Assembly: GCA_025526935.1 (NCBI GenBank)
Contig: JAHLKD010000046.1
Location: forward strand, 318,118-382,117
Length of the DNA: 64,000 bases
Source: Cladochytrium replicatum
Lineage: Eukaryota; Chytridiomycota; Chytridiomycetes; Cladochytriales; Cladochytriaceae
Direction of reading: 5' to 3'
Shown here: positions 11,370-25,414 of the stretch, piece by piece
Layout of the letters: every line of letters starts with the position of its first letter
Position numbering within the stretch: the stretch's first letter is position 1
Translations under genes and position numbers: made by a program
The notes under the pieces: model-generated
Seen by the model: the letters and a program-made list of their open reading frames with translations, nothing else
Told to the model about the DNA's origin: nothing
Database searches by the model: none

Positions 11370-14300
11370 CGACTTGTCGATCCTGCCTTAGGTACATATT
11401 TACTTTAATGTCTGTTTTTAACTTATTTCTTTGTTTCAGACCTGGAGGTGAAATGTGTTATTGTCACGGACATGCGTGATTTGATCGAGCTGTTGCCTCC
11501 AGCGGAACAGCCTCGCTACTTCGAAATAATCATCCCTACATTCATCTCTGTGCTCAGCTCAACCCAACCCGTCTTTACCAATGCCAGTCATGAACATGTA
11601 AGAACAGATATTTGTGACCCCATAGTTCCAACTAATCCTACATCAAAAGAAATTAAGAAATGCAGTACTTGAGGTTATTCACCGTCTCCAAACGAATCAC
11701 GCTCTTTTGCCGTTTGCGGTCCAACTCATGGATATCATCATGGCCATACTCCGTTCCGATAATGAAGACAATGGTGCCATTTGCTTAAAAATCCTTGTGG
11801 AACTCCACAAGAACTTTCGCTCTGTACTGGAAGACCATGTTCAGCTTTTTTTTGAACTAGTGAAAGACATGTACCAATCCATGGACTCCGTCGTGAAGGA
11901 AATTTTTGATGTTGAGACCATTGGACAGACACCTGTAAGTATCATTGAGATGGATGTGTTCTTTAATTCCTCTGGGCAAATGTTAAGCCGGTTACTTCAC
12001 CTTCTAGGGCTCAACACATACAGCGACTCCAATCTCACCAGCACCTGACGATTCCGCTCCCAAGAACCTTGCTCGAAGCACAAAGAGCTTTAAAGTCCTT
12101 ACAGAATGCCCCATTATTCTTGCGATGCTGTTTCAGGTTTACAAACGCTTCGTTCCAACACATATCCCCGAATTTGTTCCCATCACCATTGGGGTAGAAG
12201 AATTTTGTCCTTTCCTTTCATTTCCTGATCATTATCATTTCTATTCAGGCTCTTTCCCTTCAACCAGAGGCACAAAGACGTTCGCATGAGGAAGCTACCA
12301 GAGATGGCCGCATATTTATCGGAGTTAGCCCTTATATTCCCCACCGACTGAGAGTTCAGTATTCCGAGCTGAAAGCCCTGCAAGTGAAGGTGAGTATTTT
12401 GGTCCGACGTTGCACACTGCAACTTACCACCTCCCAAGACTCTGTCGTTTATCGCATACATCCTACGGAGCTTTACGGCTTTGCTGAAGCCTTACGAAAA
12501 CCAGATTGCAACTTGTGTAGTGGATCTTTTGAAAGATTGCCCTCCGGAAGCCTGCCAGACCCGAAAGGCAGGACACAATAGGTTCAGAGTGGAACATATC
12601 TCTTACTTATGCTTTAGGACATTTTGGTTGCAACACGGCACATTGGTTACACAGAGTTCCGTGCTCCGTTTGTGCAATACATGGATGTTCTTCTGAATGA
12701 AGAGGTCATCATCGGGACTGGCCTCACTGGCCGTGATGGAATCCGGTAAGAGAAATGTTCGCAACCGTAAACGCAACCAATTCACAATTGCAAAACCTAT
12801 CCAGATCATTGGGACACAGTGTGCTAGTGGATCTGATCCACCATGTACGCATGGAGCTTACACCTACCCAAGTGTCGCGAGCGATCCACCTATACTCTCG
12901 CAATCTTCACGACCCAACTCTTGCACCTGGGATTCATACTGTCTGCGCTAAATTATTGTTCAATCTTATGGACCGCATCATGCCAATGCACGCCACTGAA
13001 GAAAAAGAGACTGGTGGGTAATTTTGTTCCAGTTTCCTTTCCTACACTGACATATAAGTTTCCGAAGGTCGTATCCTGCTTCTTAGAATATTCACAGCCA
13101 TCGCGACAAAGTTTCCGTCATTGTCGAGTACGCTACCAATGATTATTAGGACGCACTACCGACGCAAAACGCAAGCAGGGCAGCCACCTACGCTGGAGAA
13201 GAAAGGAAACGAGTATGAGTTCGACGGGTTCCTTGACTTAGGCGTTGTGCAGCCTATTCGCACGACGGGGAAGGCATTGGAGCAATCGGCTGATGTGATC
13301 AAGGGTATTCATACATCTCTTAACTTTTCAAATCTTTCGTTCTCATTCGATGATCATCCCAGATGTTCGATTCCTGTTCAAGAATATGGTCGGTGGGATA
13401 AAGAATATACTTGGCAACATGATCAGCTTCAATCCGCCGCCCCCAGCAAATTTTGATGGAGCAGAATGGAACCGAGTGGCTAGGGGCTTCTCTGAAGAAG
13501 AGAACAAGATATTTGTGACTATACTCATTCATGGCCTCAAGTGTTTCGATTTGCTTTATGTCGAGAATTTCAACCCAGACGGATCTCGTATCCCGATTTC
13601 GGATAAAGGAGCTGCATCCAACGGGGCTTCCGTCGTCACCAAAGAAGAAAAGGAGCTATATGAAGGGTTTGGTCTGATCTTTCATTACGTCGAACCGTCG
13701 ATCTTCCAGGAGGTGTTCTCCTCGCAAATGGAATATTTCATCGAGCAAATATTGCAGAACAACGCATTGATCGGAATTGCTCAGTACTTTCTCAATAATC
13801 CGGCGGTGAGCGCTAGCTTCACAGGTCTGCTACTTCGATATTTGGTGGATAAGATGGAAGTTCTCGGGGGTGTCGACACTGTTCGTGCGAATGTGCTACT
13901 GAGATTGTTCAAGCTCGTGTTCCACGCGGTTGGTTCGCTTCCGAAAGAAAACGAGCTTGTACTTCGTCCTCACGTCGCCCACATCATTTTGACTTCGCTA
14001 AAGCTTTCCGCCAAAGCTGTCGAACCCATGAACTATTTTGTGGTTCTTCGTGCGCTCTTTCGAAGCATTGGCGGCGGACGCTTCGAACTATTGTACGGAG
14101 AGGTGTTTCCTTTGCTTCAGCTTCTCCTCGAGTCACTCAATGCGCTGCTAGCATCAGCTCACAAACCGCAGATGCGCGAAATATTTTGCGAGCTTTGCCT
14201 GACAGTTCCAGTCAGATTAAGTGTGCTCCTTCCGTACTTGTCTTATTTGATGAAGCCGGTCGTTCACGCACTGCATTCAGGTCCCGAACTCGTGCTTCAG

Positions 14301-17300
14301 GGCCTAAGAACTCTGGAAGTTTGTATTGAGAACCTGACACAGGAGTTCCTTGAGCCAATCCTCGCCCCTGTTCTGTGCGATTTAATGGCCGCACTGTGGA
14401 AGCATTTGAAGCCTTTGCCTTACGACCCGAAGATCAGTCACAACACCATGAGGATCCTTGGAAAGCTCGGGGGACGTAACCGGAGACTTTTAAGGGACCC
14501 ACCTTTGCTCTCATACCAGGCGAACATCGAGGCTGGGCTTGACTTGGAGATGTTTCTTTACACTGCTCCGCAGCAGAGAGGCTCTGGCGATGCTGGCAAA
14601 ACTGGAGTGGCGACAACAGCGACTAGAGCGAATGGCAGCGCAGTAAGTCCAGTGAGCGGAGCGTCCTTACTTTCTCTCGACGCCTGCTTGAATGTCGCAG
14701 TGTGCATTGTGAACGAGCCCACAAGTGGGGTGGCAAAGTGCAGAGAAGCCCTCAACTTCCTATACGCAGCTCTCCCGCTGTTGATACACCCTGGTTGCGA
14801 ATATGAGAACGCACGTGTGCCGAGGGGGGTCATAAGACGCATGAGAGAGAAAATACGTGCACAGGTAGCTGAGCGTGAGCGAGTGAGTGTACATGCAGTG
14901 ACGAACGGCAGCAGTGGAGGCCCAGGTCGTGAGACGCCAGGAGTGGGAACATCTGGACTTGGGGATGAATTAGATTCCAGAAAGAACTTGACAGCTGAAG
15001 AGTCGCAAAGCCGTAACATGACACCCAATCCCTCGGTAGCAATAGGAGTGGGAGCTGTCGCATCACAAGATGACGAGGCGCAAATATTTGTGGATGCGCT
15101 CCCCTTTACACACGAGTGGAAGGAGGCCCATGATAAGGCCCTTGGAAAAGTTATTGAAGGTTTGTTTGCAACCGCTCTTCTTGCGGAGCTTCGGGATGAA
15201 TCATGGAGAACAATTGAAGACCTCTGCTGCCATTTTGCGATTTTTTGCACAGCCGAGACTGCGAAAGGAAAAGTTCAGAGTCGTTCTGATGCAATCCTGT
15301 TCTCTTGGGGAACCAACGGGGAAGGCTTCATCAATGGCGTGGTGGAGGCAATGACATGCGAATGGGCAGAACGGAGAGCACTCGGACAAAGGGCTCTTCG
15401 ATACTTCCATAGTTGCTGCAGGGCGATTCTTGGGAGCGATGTTCTAGTTCAGGAGCTGTCAGTGTTCCGCATTTTCATGTCACGGTTCTGTTCGACCTGT
15501 TACAGGTCTGAAAGTTTCCGAAAAATCGGAGGCTGCCTGGGTATCAGACTAATATGTTCTGAACTTGGAATGGGCCAGAAATGGCTTCTCGAACACGAGC
15601 ACGAGTGTGCTAGGGCACTGCTTTACGTGCTCAAGGACTCGGGAACGTCAGAACTGATGGACGAAAACACTGATGATGCTTCAGAAACCTTGCTCTTTCT
15701 TCTGAGAGTTTGCAATGAGCCACTCGAACCGATCGTCAGGAAATCCGACATTGCAATGGATTTTTCATCAAATCCAGCACCCAGTGGTTTGAATGGGATG
15801 GAAGTGGACGGCCCGGACATGGAAGATCCAAAGGAAGATCAAGTCGGTAACAAGGATGGAACAGACGATGCGATGGATGTCGATCCCGATTCCCTGAAGC
15901 GTGAGGATCTACAAGTTGATATGAGTGAAAAAACCCATACGGAAGCGGCAGAAATGGAAGATAAGAACGAGGACGACGGAAATGTAGATATGGAGGACGT
16001 TGGACAATCTGTTGTCAGATCCTCCGGTGAGAAGAGCGGAGATGACGAGCAGGGTATCAGCACTGATCAGACCAATGAAGCGACTGGCTTAAGGGTGACC
16101 CCCATCAGAGCGAATGCTGGCGAACCACCCGAGAGGGTCCAGAGATTTAATGGGCTTGTGAGTTTGCTTGTAGTCGAGCTCAACAATTGCAACGCGAATG
16201 TGCGACTTGCGGTCCAGAAAGCGTCTAAGCTCCTAGCAGAACTGCATGGGATCACGATCACAGATTTGCTGAATCCAGTAAAGGCACGAATGCTTGGACC
16301 GATCTTCGCCAAACCGCTCCGAGCACTTCCATTTTCAAACCAGATCGGAAATATTGATGCGATTACCTACTCTCTGAGTTTGCAGCCCGCGCTTGTGCAA
16401 TTTAATGATGAGCTTCTGCGTCTGCTCCACGAGGCTCTTGCTCTTGCCGACGCTGATGACCAGGCATTGGTCAGCAAAAATTCGCAATTTAAGAATCAGA
16501 CCTCACTTACGCAACTTCGGGTGGTGTGCATAAAACTACTCTCAGCTGCAATGACAACACCCGAGTTTTTTTCTCAGAAACAACCAACACAACAGGCAAC
16601 ACGATCACGAATCATTTCAATGTTCTTCAAATCTTTGTACTCAAAGAGCCCGGAGATTGTTGAGGAAGCAAACAAGGGTAACGAATGAGTGTATACAACA
16701 GTACGAGGCTAATATCGCTGTATTTGTTAGGTTTGCAAAGGGTCCTTTCTACACAGAGCAAGCTTCCAAAAGATCTCCTCCAGCAGGGGTTGCGTCCAAT
16801 TTTAGTAAAGCTTTCGGACCATAAGTTACTCTCAGTTTCTGGTCTCGAGGGTCTTGCTCGACTGATGGAGCTATTGACAAATTACTTTAAGCCCGAGATC
16901 GGAAAAAAGCTGCTGGACCACCTGCGTCAGTGGGCGGATCCGAACATGTTGGAAGAGGCAGCTGGTCGATTGCTTTCAGACATTGAGGACATAAAAATCA
17001 TTGTGGCCATTATTGACGTGTTTTACCTGCTGCCCGCCGCCGCCAGCACATTTATGGATGAGTTGGTCCGTGAGGTTGTGAAATTGGAATCAAAGCTGAA
17101 GCGATCGATCTCGAGTCCGTTCCGCACACCTCTGGTCCGATTCCTGACGCGGTATCCAGCCGAGTCGATTGAGTACTTCACTGGGAAGCTTGGAGATGTG
17201 GAAGGCGTGCCATTCGTTCGATTGCTGGTTGATCTTCTGGAATTCGCGGATGGACTAAGAATCGAAATGAAGCAACGCCTGGGCGGCATGCTGGACCATT

Positions 17301-20300
17301 TATTGACCGACAACGACTCCCCGAATGTGACGTGGATTATCTCGATTGTACACGTACTAGCACGGGATGACAGAGAGTGGCTTCGGAGCGATGTCGTAGT
17401 GTTTGAGAGAATGTGGAACCTATGGAAAGCGAAACTGGATCAAATGAGCACAATTGATCTGTCCGTGATTGGCCTTAGTCCGCCAACCAATGATTCCCAA
17501 CGGCTCATCGAGATTCTCATTTGGTACAGCTCCTCGGAGCCAATCAATGCAGACGTGGTTTTCGATATTGTTCGAGGAATTAATCATCCTGATGTCATTG
17601 ATCCTGGATTTATTAAGCAGTTCCTTTTTGAAAATGTGGGGAAGAATTTATCGGCCACGAACAAACGACTCGTTATTGAAAGATTCCTTGCAATCTTCCA
17701 TGATTTCAAGATTCCTCAGGAGACCAAAGCGCAAATATTGAAACTAGTAATCACGCCAATGCTCTTGCTTGCTGTCGAACAGGGAACTCACCACTTGATT
17801 GTGGACTCGAAGCTGGTGGAAATGGTTCATCTGCGCGTGTGGCATCCGATGCTCGGAGATCATGCCGATGTGCTCGTGTCTGATGAGGGATTAAGATTGG
17901 AGCTTCTGCAACTAACAACATTACTGGTGCAATACTTCCCAGAAGCGATTAGTGAGTCTCGAAAAGACGTAATCAAGTTCGCCTGGGGGAGTTTAAAAAC
18001 AGAAGAGGTTACATGCAAGCAAGCTGCATACGTGCTGCTGTGTAGATTCGTTGCTGCTTTCGAAACGCCGAACAAACTTATCATGCAGATGTTGGGAAAG
18101 TTGTTCACATTTCAAATGGGTGATACGAAAATGCTGGTACGGCAGGCATTGGATATTCTGGTTCCGGTGTTGCCTGAGCGAACCGCTGTAGCAGGAAAGG
18201 ACGTCCGAACCGGATCAACCGGACCAGGTGCATCAACACCAGCAGCACCGAACAAGCCGATGTGGGTTAGATGGTTCCGACGAGCGTTGGTAGAAGACGG
18301 GCAGAACTCAATGCAGATGATCCCCATTTTTCAGTGCCTTGTCAATCACTCAAATGTGTTCTACGAGTATCGGGATCAGTTCATTTCTCATATCATCACA
18401 TCGTTGCACAGGTTGCCCGCCATGTCGAGTTCGAGTTCCACAGGGTCAAGCATGAGTTCCGTGCCTGAATGGAAGACCCTTACTGTGGAGTTAGGGGAGC
18501 TGATATTGTCATGGGAAACACGTCAGGCAACTGAGGCGAGCGCAATGGTGAAGTCTGACAATGTTGAAGATCGATTGGAACCGCCCGCTAAGCGAGCTAT
18601 GCTCGAGTCGCCTGATGGAACCACGTACGCGGACACGCAGACCCCATTCCGAGAACGCTTAGTCTCATATGTCGTTCGATTCGCAATTTCTACACACGAA
18701 CCTCAAACCAAGCGGTTAGTAGAAAGGTCGATAGACCTAGTGCGCTCGTTCCTGGAACTTTGGCCAGAACTGAACATTGAAATGGATGCATTTGAACGTG
18801 TCATTACAATGGAGGTGAACGAAGGGACAATTCCTACAATTAGTAGTTCTATCGACATACTTCGTGTTATCGGCGCTGCAAAGTCGAACGAGTGGGTGGT
18901 GGCTAATTGCGGTATTATACAGCGATTTGTCTCAAAATGGATTGAATCGGAAGACTCACGAATGTCGAAAACAGTTGTTCCGATTTGCGATAGAGTCATG
19001 GGAGCAGCTGCAGCAGTTCCTTTAGCGAACTTCAGCCAAGAGATTCAGATGGATATCAAAGGTTTTACAGACATGGTGGAGGCAGTGGCGAAAGCAGGCC
19101 TCTCAGAGCCAGCCCGATTGTACACAAGCGTGTTGCTGTTGGAGTGTATCAACCTACATCGACCTCAATCCAGCGAGAGTCTGATTGTCATGTTGGAGCT
19201 AATTAAGCGGCTTGCCAATGAATATCTTCATCCAGAGGAGCAAATCCCGCAGCACGATGCTGCTTACAATGAATTGTTGCCGCCGATGTTGATCAAGCTG
19301 ATGAACATGTCTAAGAACCGTGTTGCTGCGATGAACGATCACCGAAGGGGTTATCTAGCGGTAGTTGCTGTGCTGATTGAAGAAGCAAACGATGTGGAAC
19401 TATTGGAATGCTTGGCAACGTTGGTCAGAGGATGGATATTTAGCAAACATGAGGCCTTTCCTACCATTAAGGAGAAGGCTAACGTTATGCTCAAAATGGT
19501 CACCTTTGATCGACTAAAAGAAAAACGCTTGCTTGAGGAATATCTAATTTTAGTTGCGGACGTCTACTCTGACCCAGGATTCCATAGGACAGAGCTTGCT
19601 GTCAGATTAGAAAATGCGTTCCTTATGGGATTAGCGGCAGAAAATCCGCATCTAAGAGACCGATTTTCGCAGTTGCTGGATCGAAGTCTTAGTCCAGTTG
19701 TCGGGCTTCGATTGAACTATCTAATCGGTGTTCAGAACTGGGAGCCTTTGGCTGACAGCTTTTGGCTTCGTCAAGCAACAAACCTTCTGATTGGAAGCAT
19801 TGTTCCCACTGAGACTCTACACAGCACAGCGAAAGGTTATCGTGTGACAGCAGTGACACTTGACACTCAAAATGGCATGGATGAGAATCTGGCGTCAGAA
19901 TGTGATGTTGTAGAAGAGCCTGAAAAGGACGTTGATGACATTTTGGCTAGGCATGGTGAGTTCCTTCAACACTTGCAAACTCAAGGAATTCCGTCTTTGC
20001 TCCAGCCTATCAAATCCATGATGTATTCTGATACATCTCTCACGTATCGGGTATGGGTGAACATGTTTCCCGTCTGCTGGAGCGTTCTAAACGCCGATGA
20101 ACGTCATCAAATTGTCAATAAGTCAATCATTCCTCTGCTGGCAAAAGATTACCACAAAAAGCAGCTGGACTCCAGCTTGAATGTAATCCAAGCGCTCCTT
20201 GAGGGTATCGCAAACTGTGTACCAGCGATCAAGCTCCCTCCCCAGCTAGTTAAGTACCTGGGACGTTCCTATAATTCGTGGCACGTTGCCCTAGAGCTGA

Positions 20301-23300
20301 TATCCGCAGCGTCCGGCCCAGACCGCCATGTTGCTACACCGCAAAGCAAGGAAGATGAGAAGATCACACAGATGACGCTGGACGCTCTTGCTGATGTCTA
20401 TGTCAGCTTAGGCGAAAATGATTACTTTTTTGGATTGTGGAGACGGCGATCTTTGTATCAGGAAACTAATGCCGGAATTTCATATGCACAAACGGGAATG
20501 TGGGCACAGGCACAGACTATGTTCGAAAATGCACAAGCGAAAGCAAGGACTGGTGCCTTACCATTCTCCGAAGCTGAGTACAGCTTATGGGAGTCTCAAT
20601 GGATTTCGTGTGCTCAACGATTGCAACAATGGGACGTTCTCACCGATCTTGCGAAGCATGACGGCAACACAGAGCTGTTAGTTGAGTGTGCTTGGCGTAT
20701 TGGAGATTGGGAAGCAGAGCGAGAGTCGCTCATCTCGTCGCTTGCCTCCGTTTCAGAGGTGCCCACACCGCGCAAGAAAGTATTCGAGGCATTCCTTGCC
20801 CTTGGAAGCGGGAGCGACACAAATTTTGAGAAGGCGGTGCACGATGGAATTCAATTATCTTTGAAGCGGTGGATCGCCCTCCCCACATACGTGATGAATG
20901 CACATATTCCACTGTTGCACTTTTTCCAGCAATTTTTGGAGCTCACTGAGGCCGCAACTATTCGTGCAAATGTTATTGTGACAGATCATAGCAACGTTGA
21001 GACGAAACAAACGGAACTTAAAAACATTCTCCAAACGTGGAGAGACCGGCTGCCCAATAGTTGGGATGATATCAATATCTGGAGTGACTTGGTCGCCTGG
21101 CGTCAGCACATTTTCGCAATAATCAACAAAGCATACCTTCCAATGATCAAAATGATTTCGCAACAAGCCCCAAACAACCCAAACAGTTCGTTTGCCTACC
21201 GGGGGTATCACGAAACGGCGTGGATCATCAACCGTTTCGCCCATATTGCAAGGAAACACCAACTACCTGAAGTGTGCAGTAATATGCTGAGCAATATTTA
21301 CAAGCTCCCGAATATTGAGATTCAGGAGGCGTTCTTTAAACTGAGAGAGCAAGCAAAGTCGCACTTCCAGAACCCAAATGAGTACGCACACGGGCTGGAC
21401 GTAATCAACAATACCAATCTGATGTATTTCACGAATGCACAAAAGGCAGAATTTTTCTCCCTAAAAGGCCGATTTTTGGCAAAACTGGATATACATCAAG
21501 AAGCATTTAAACAGCTGTCGTCAGCTGTTCAAGTGGAAATGACTCTCCCAAAAGCGTGGGCAGCTCTGGCGAGATATTATGACCGCATGTTCAAGGAGCA
21601 ACCCACGGACTTCACAAATGGTGCGAATGCGATCAATGCGTACCTGAATGCAGCAGGACTCACAAACCACGCGAGATGCCGGAAATATATCGCACGTATT
21701 CTGTTCCTGTTGAGTATGGACTACAAAGACCAGATTTCAAACAGCTATGAAAAGTACCGTGGCGAAGTTCCACAGTGGTATTGGGTCACGTTCATCCCTC
21801 AGCTTCTCACATCTCTAGCCAGCAAAGAAGCGAAATTCGCGCGAGCAATTCTCATGAAAATGGCGAAGAATTACCCACAGGTTGTCTTTTTGATATGATT
21901 TTCTCGGGAGAGATGTTAATCATCCTCTTTCATAGGCGTTGCACTTCTCTCTACGTACTGCCAGGGCGGAACTTGAAATCCTGAAGAGACACATGCAAAT
22001 GCAAATGATACAAGCCCGTGCGGAAATTTCATCAAACTCAAGTCTGCGAGGTGGTTCCGGAAATAGTGATGCGACCGCGAACGGTAACAGTGGTACAACG
22101 TGCTCGGCACAAGAAGATGCAGAATCCTCGGTCATCCCACAACCATCTTCTGTGGCGACACCGGTAATGGGCGCGTTAAGCTCCGCCATTCCAACCGCAC
22201 ATACTCCCACCACTGCAAGTGCTCCAGAAGTTGCCACAACAGCAGCACCATCAACACCCGGTGCTACAGACAGCGATGGTTCGGGAAGCCAAGCTGTGGT
22301 TGGGGGATCGGAACACTCGCTCAACGGTTTGGCCGCGTCTCAGTCACCACGAGCTCAAGCGTCGAGCGGATCGACAGATTCAAATGGACAATCAGGGAAC
22401 CCGATAAGCCCTGCCGGACTAGCAGCAGCTAGCGCAGCAGCACAAGCACCTTCACAGCGATCACATCCATTAATGCACGTTGAAGAAGTTATGTCACTTG
22501 TCAAAACAGCGTTTCCGTTGCTTGCACTCTCCCTTGAGACAATGGCCGATCAGTTGACGGAGCGATTCAAACCGCTACCAGACGAGGACATATATCGATT
22601 GATTGTTGCACTGTTAGCGGACGGAATTTTAGTAAGTTCAAAAAATTCAATACAAATGTATTCTAAACAATTGTGCAGCAACTTGATCGACAATCTCCAG
22701 AGAATATGCATAATCAACTCTCTCAAGCGACCGAGCAAAACTTGCTCCGGTTTGCGCAGAGTATGTCGAATAATCATCGAAGGGTATGATCTCCGAATAT
22801 GATTTAAACGATAATCGCTTACAGGTCCCTCCATTTTGCATGTTTAGTACAAAGCGTCATTCGAACGGGAGTTCATCAAGCCCAAGCCCACTCTGTTCCA
22901 GCTTGTCGAAAAGTTCCGCGAATGGCGCGACAAACTGGAAATTCTGCTCGACCGCCGGCCCAGGCGCCAAAATCTTGAACATTTCAGCCATTACTTGGTG
23001 GAATTTGAGTACCAAAAGTTTGACGAAATTGAAATTCCTGGACAATATTCCTTGGTGAGTACAGTTGTGTCATTTTCTTTACGACTATCTAACGTTGTTT
23101 GTTGAAGATGAAAGACCTTCAGAGTCAGAAGGATTTCATTCGAATTGATCGTTTCTTGCAGCCTGTGGATTTGGTGAGAGGATATGGCAATCGTAGGATC
23201 ACTATGAAAGGTCACGATGGAAGCTTGCATCCATTCGTGATTCATCATCCATCAGTGCGAGTTTGTCGGCGCGAGGAAAAAGTTATGCAACTTTTCCGGA

Positions 23301-24506
23301 TTCTTAACACAGTGCTCGATCGGAAGAAGGAAAGCAGGCGGAGGAATCTGTTCTTCCACCTTCCAGTTATTGTACCCTTAGCCCCGAATGTTCGGTTGAT
23401 CCAGGATGATCCGTCCTATGTCACTCTGCAGGAAATGTACGAAGACTTCTGCCGCCGCTCTGGCCTGAACAAAGATGAACCAACCACCTATCATCTGACT
23501 CGTATGAGAGAGATAATTGCTTCCGAGGAGATGCCGAGGCGATCCCAAAATGTTTGTTCATACAATCTACCTGCGTGGTGTATGTCTGAATTTTTTGCTG
23601 CTCAAGCGCACTGATATAGCGAACGCGAAAGCTGAAATTCTTCAGACAATCCAGGAGAAAATGATACCACCGACGATTCTGTCACAGGTAGCCGAAAACA
23701 TTACCCGTGTGTTGCTCTTGTTGTAACGGTTTTCAGTTTATTGCAAGACGAATGGAGTCATATTCGGACCTTTGGGTATTCCGCAAACAATTTTCCGGTC
23801 AACTTGCTGCAGTTACATTCCTTACGCACACGATGTGTATCGGCCAACGACTCCCGCAAAAGTTCAATATCTCTTGTAGGACTGGGAACATCTGGGCTTC
23901 CGAAGTGGTTCCTTGTAAGTATCGTTTCTTCCATATAAGATAGCTATTTGAACCTCATCTTCGAAAAGTTCTCCTAGCAACAGGTTTCCTGTTCCAAAAT
24001 AAAGAGTCGGTACCGTTCCGATTGACTCCTAACCTATCGCACTTCATTACCGAGACCGGAATGGAGGGTCCTTTTGCAAGCTCAATTTTGGCAATCGCAA
24101 GATCAGTTACCGAGCCTGAGGTAAACCATTCAGCAATCAACAGAATACTTTCGCTGATTTTCGTCACAGTACGATTTGGAGGACTTTTTAAGCTTGTTTG
24201 TGAGGGACGAACTTGTTGCCTGGCAACAAGGTTCACGGAAGCCTGCCACCTTGACGGAACAGCAAACACGAGAACTGATTGCTCAAAATGTGAACGTTCT
24301 GTTGCAGAGAGCACAGGGTCTATCATGCCGCACGGAACGTGAAAAGGTGAGATGATTGCTATCTGTAGTGCTCGTTATTGACTGCAACATTACAGGGAAC
24401 TGAGTCAACGCTGCCAGCGAACCAAACCATTCTCGACCTAATTGCAAATGCGACCAACCCTCTGAAATTAGCACAGATGGAATTGGCATTCCTTGCCGCT
24501 TTATGA
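11370..24506 (+). CDS. TRA1: Tra1/TRRAP, PIKK-family pseudokinase of SAGA/NuA4 (5' end unresolved)
   Basis: About 20 exons join in phase to just over 4,000 residues (yeast and human proteins are 3,744 and 3,859). The two largest exons are 13363-16677 and 16731-21880. Tra1 is the activator-binding scaffold of the SAGA and NuA4 acetyltransferase complexes. Family landmarks are the N-terminal HEAT region ([71 protein letters not shown]), the FAT domain, the pseudokinase domain ([28 protein letters not shown]) and FATC ([14 protein letters not shown]). As in other Tra1 proteins the kinase catalytic motifs are absent. An acidic, Met/Asp-rich insert lies near 15,790-16,080 and a Ser/Ala-rich linker at 22,020-22,460. 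At least the first ~30 residues lie in one or more upstream exons I could not place; 11370 is the first codon I trust. An apparent frame change at 23.55 kb is explained by a 55-nt intron (23552-23606) with a GTTTGT donor. Confidence 0.94.
12568..12617 (+). other. Candidate GC-AG intron in TRA1
   Basis: Family alignment requires the sequence QTRK followed directly by DILVATRH. The only junction giving this in phase is AAG|GCAGGA ... TTTAG|GAC, a 50-nt intron with a GC donor. A GTGGAA donor further on also keeps frame but adds seven residues foreign to the family. Confidence 0.6.
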
Positions 24507-24577
24507 ACGTAAATAAAATAAAGCAAAAACACAAAGAGAACAAGGAAGAACGTCATTTTTTATTCAACGAAAATGGT

Positions 24578-25240
24578 TCACTGTTGGCGAACCACCAGAA
24601 CAGGGCAATGAGCATGATGAACAACGAAGTCGGACACGCTCCCAAGTAACGCCCTATTGAAGCTTTTAGAACAAAATAATTTTAAGCAAGGATTTTGCGA
24701 CCCACCGTTGAAACGACGAAATCCCGCGGCTTCCAATGACAAGCAAAGATGCATTCAGCTCCAACAGCTTTGCAACAATCTCATCCCGTGGATCGCCGAC
24801 CATTGCGATCGCCCGGGTGGAGATGCCAGCCTTCAAGAGTTTAGCGCCGTGCGTTTTCAAAAGGGTGTGCGATGCCGTTCGGGCCTCCGACTCCGCTCTG
24901 TCGAGCCATTCTGCAGGAGATCAATAAGCCAATAGGACAAGTGCCAAGCAGATATGTTAATCACCTGAAGCGTCAGCATAAATCGGAAACTGGTTCGAGG
25001 GTCGGACATTCAGCAACACTACTTGATCACCAGGTTTGACGATGTTCTCCAATGCGAAGTTGAATGCATAATCGGCATGAGCTGGAGCAACTCATGAGAT
25101 TTATCATAGCAATTGGCACACAATGTGCCTCACGTACTTGAGGCATCCACCGCGATGGCAACAATGCGGGAGGGGGCGGCGGTCTGCGACTGGTCGTACA
25201 GCTCCTCATGGATCGAAGCAGCACTCGTTTGAGTCGTCAT
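24578..25240 (-). CDS. Universal stress protein A-domain protein, copy 1
   Basis: Four exons join in phase to 166 residues: 25240-25138, 25081-24965, 24910-24706 and 24653-24578. The single UspA fold is complete: the first strand IVAIAVDAS, the helix after HADYAFNFALENIV, the strand VVLLNVRPS, then AMVGDPRDEIVAKL and LLVIGSRG. The ATP-binding pattern G-x2-G-x9-G-S is present at GSRGISSFQRALLGS, so ATP binding is likely. The protein ends HCPVLVVRQQ. UspA proteins are small cytosolic proteins induced by stress or growth arrest; the exact role is unknown. The start MTTQTSAAS is the first ATG before the conserved core. It is head-to-head with a paralogue sharing intron positions, which implies a local inverted duplication. 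Its 3' end lies 71 bp from the TRA1 stop. Confidence 0.9.
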
Positions 25241-25414
25241 TGCGTTGAGGATTGTTGTGGAAGGCTCTTGGCGGCAAATTTAAGAGCGAATTGGGGGTGC
25301 TCGAAATGACTCACGGGTGACTCACAGTAGGGAACAATAAAAGCCTCAAATGCTGAATGTCGTCACCTCAACCTCACCGATCTTCACTTTTCCAAACAAA
25401 CGCGAGTAGATCCG
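25241..25414. promoter_or_regulatory. Divergent promoter between the two UspA genes
   Basis: A 174-bp gap separates the two start codons, so both paralogues share this control region. It contains near-duplicate TGACTC-type words (GAAATGACTCACGGGTGACTC, 25303-25323), which resemble bZIP/AP-1-like sites. That reading is by eye only. Confidence 0.4.

Noticed and set aside
14558-15250. 230-codon open frame antisense to TRA1
   Set aside because: It is a shadow of the well-supported plus-strand exon, Ser/Ala-rich and without a domain.
23530-23610. Frameshift in the Tra1 pseudokinase region
   Set aside because: A 55-nt intron (23552-23606, GTTTGT donor, CTCAAG acceptor) restores the frame and gives sequence that reads on without a break.
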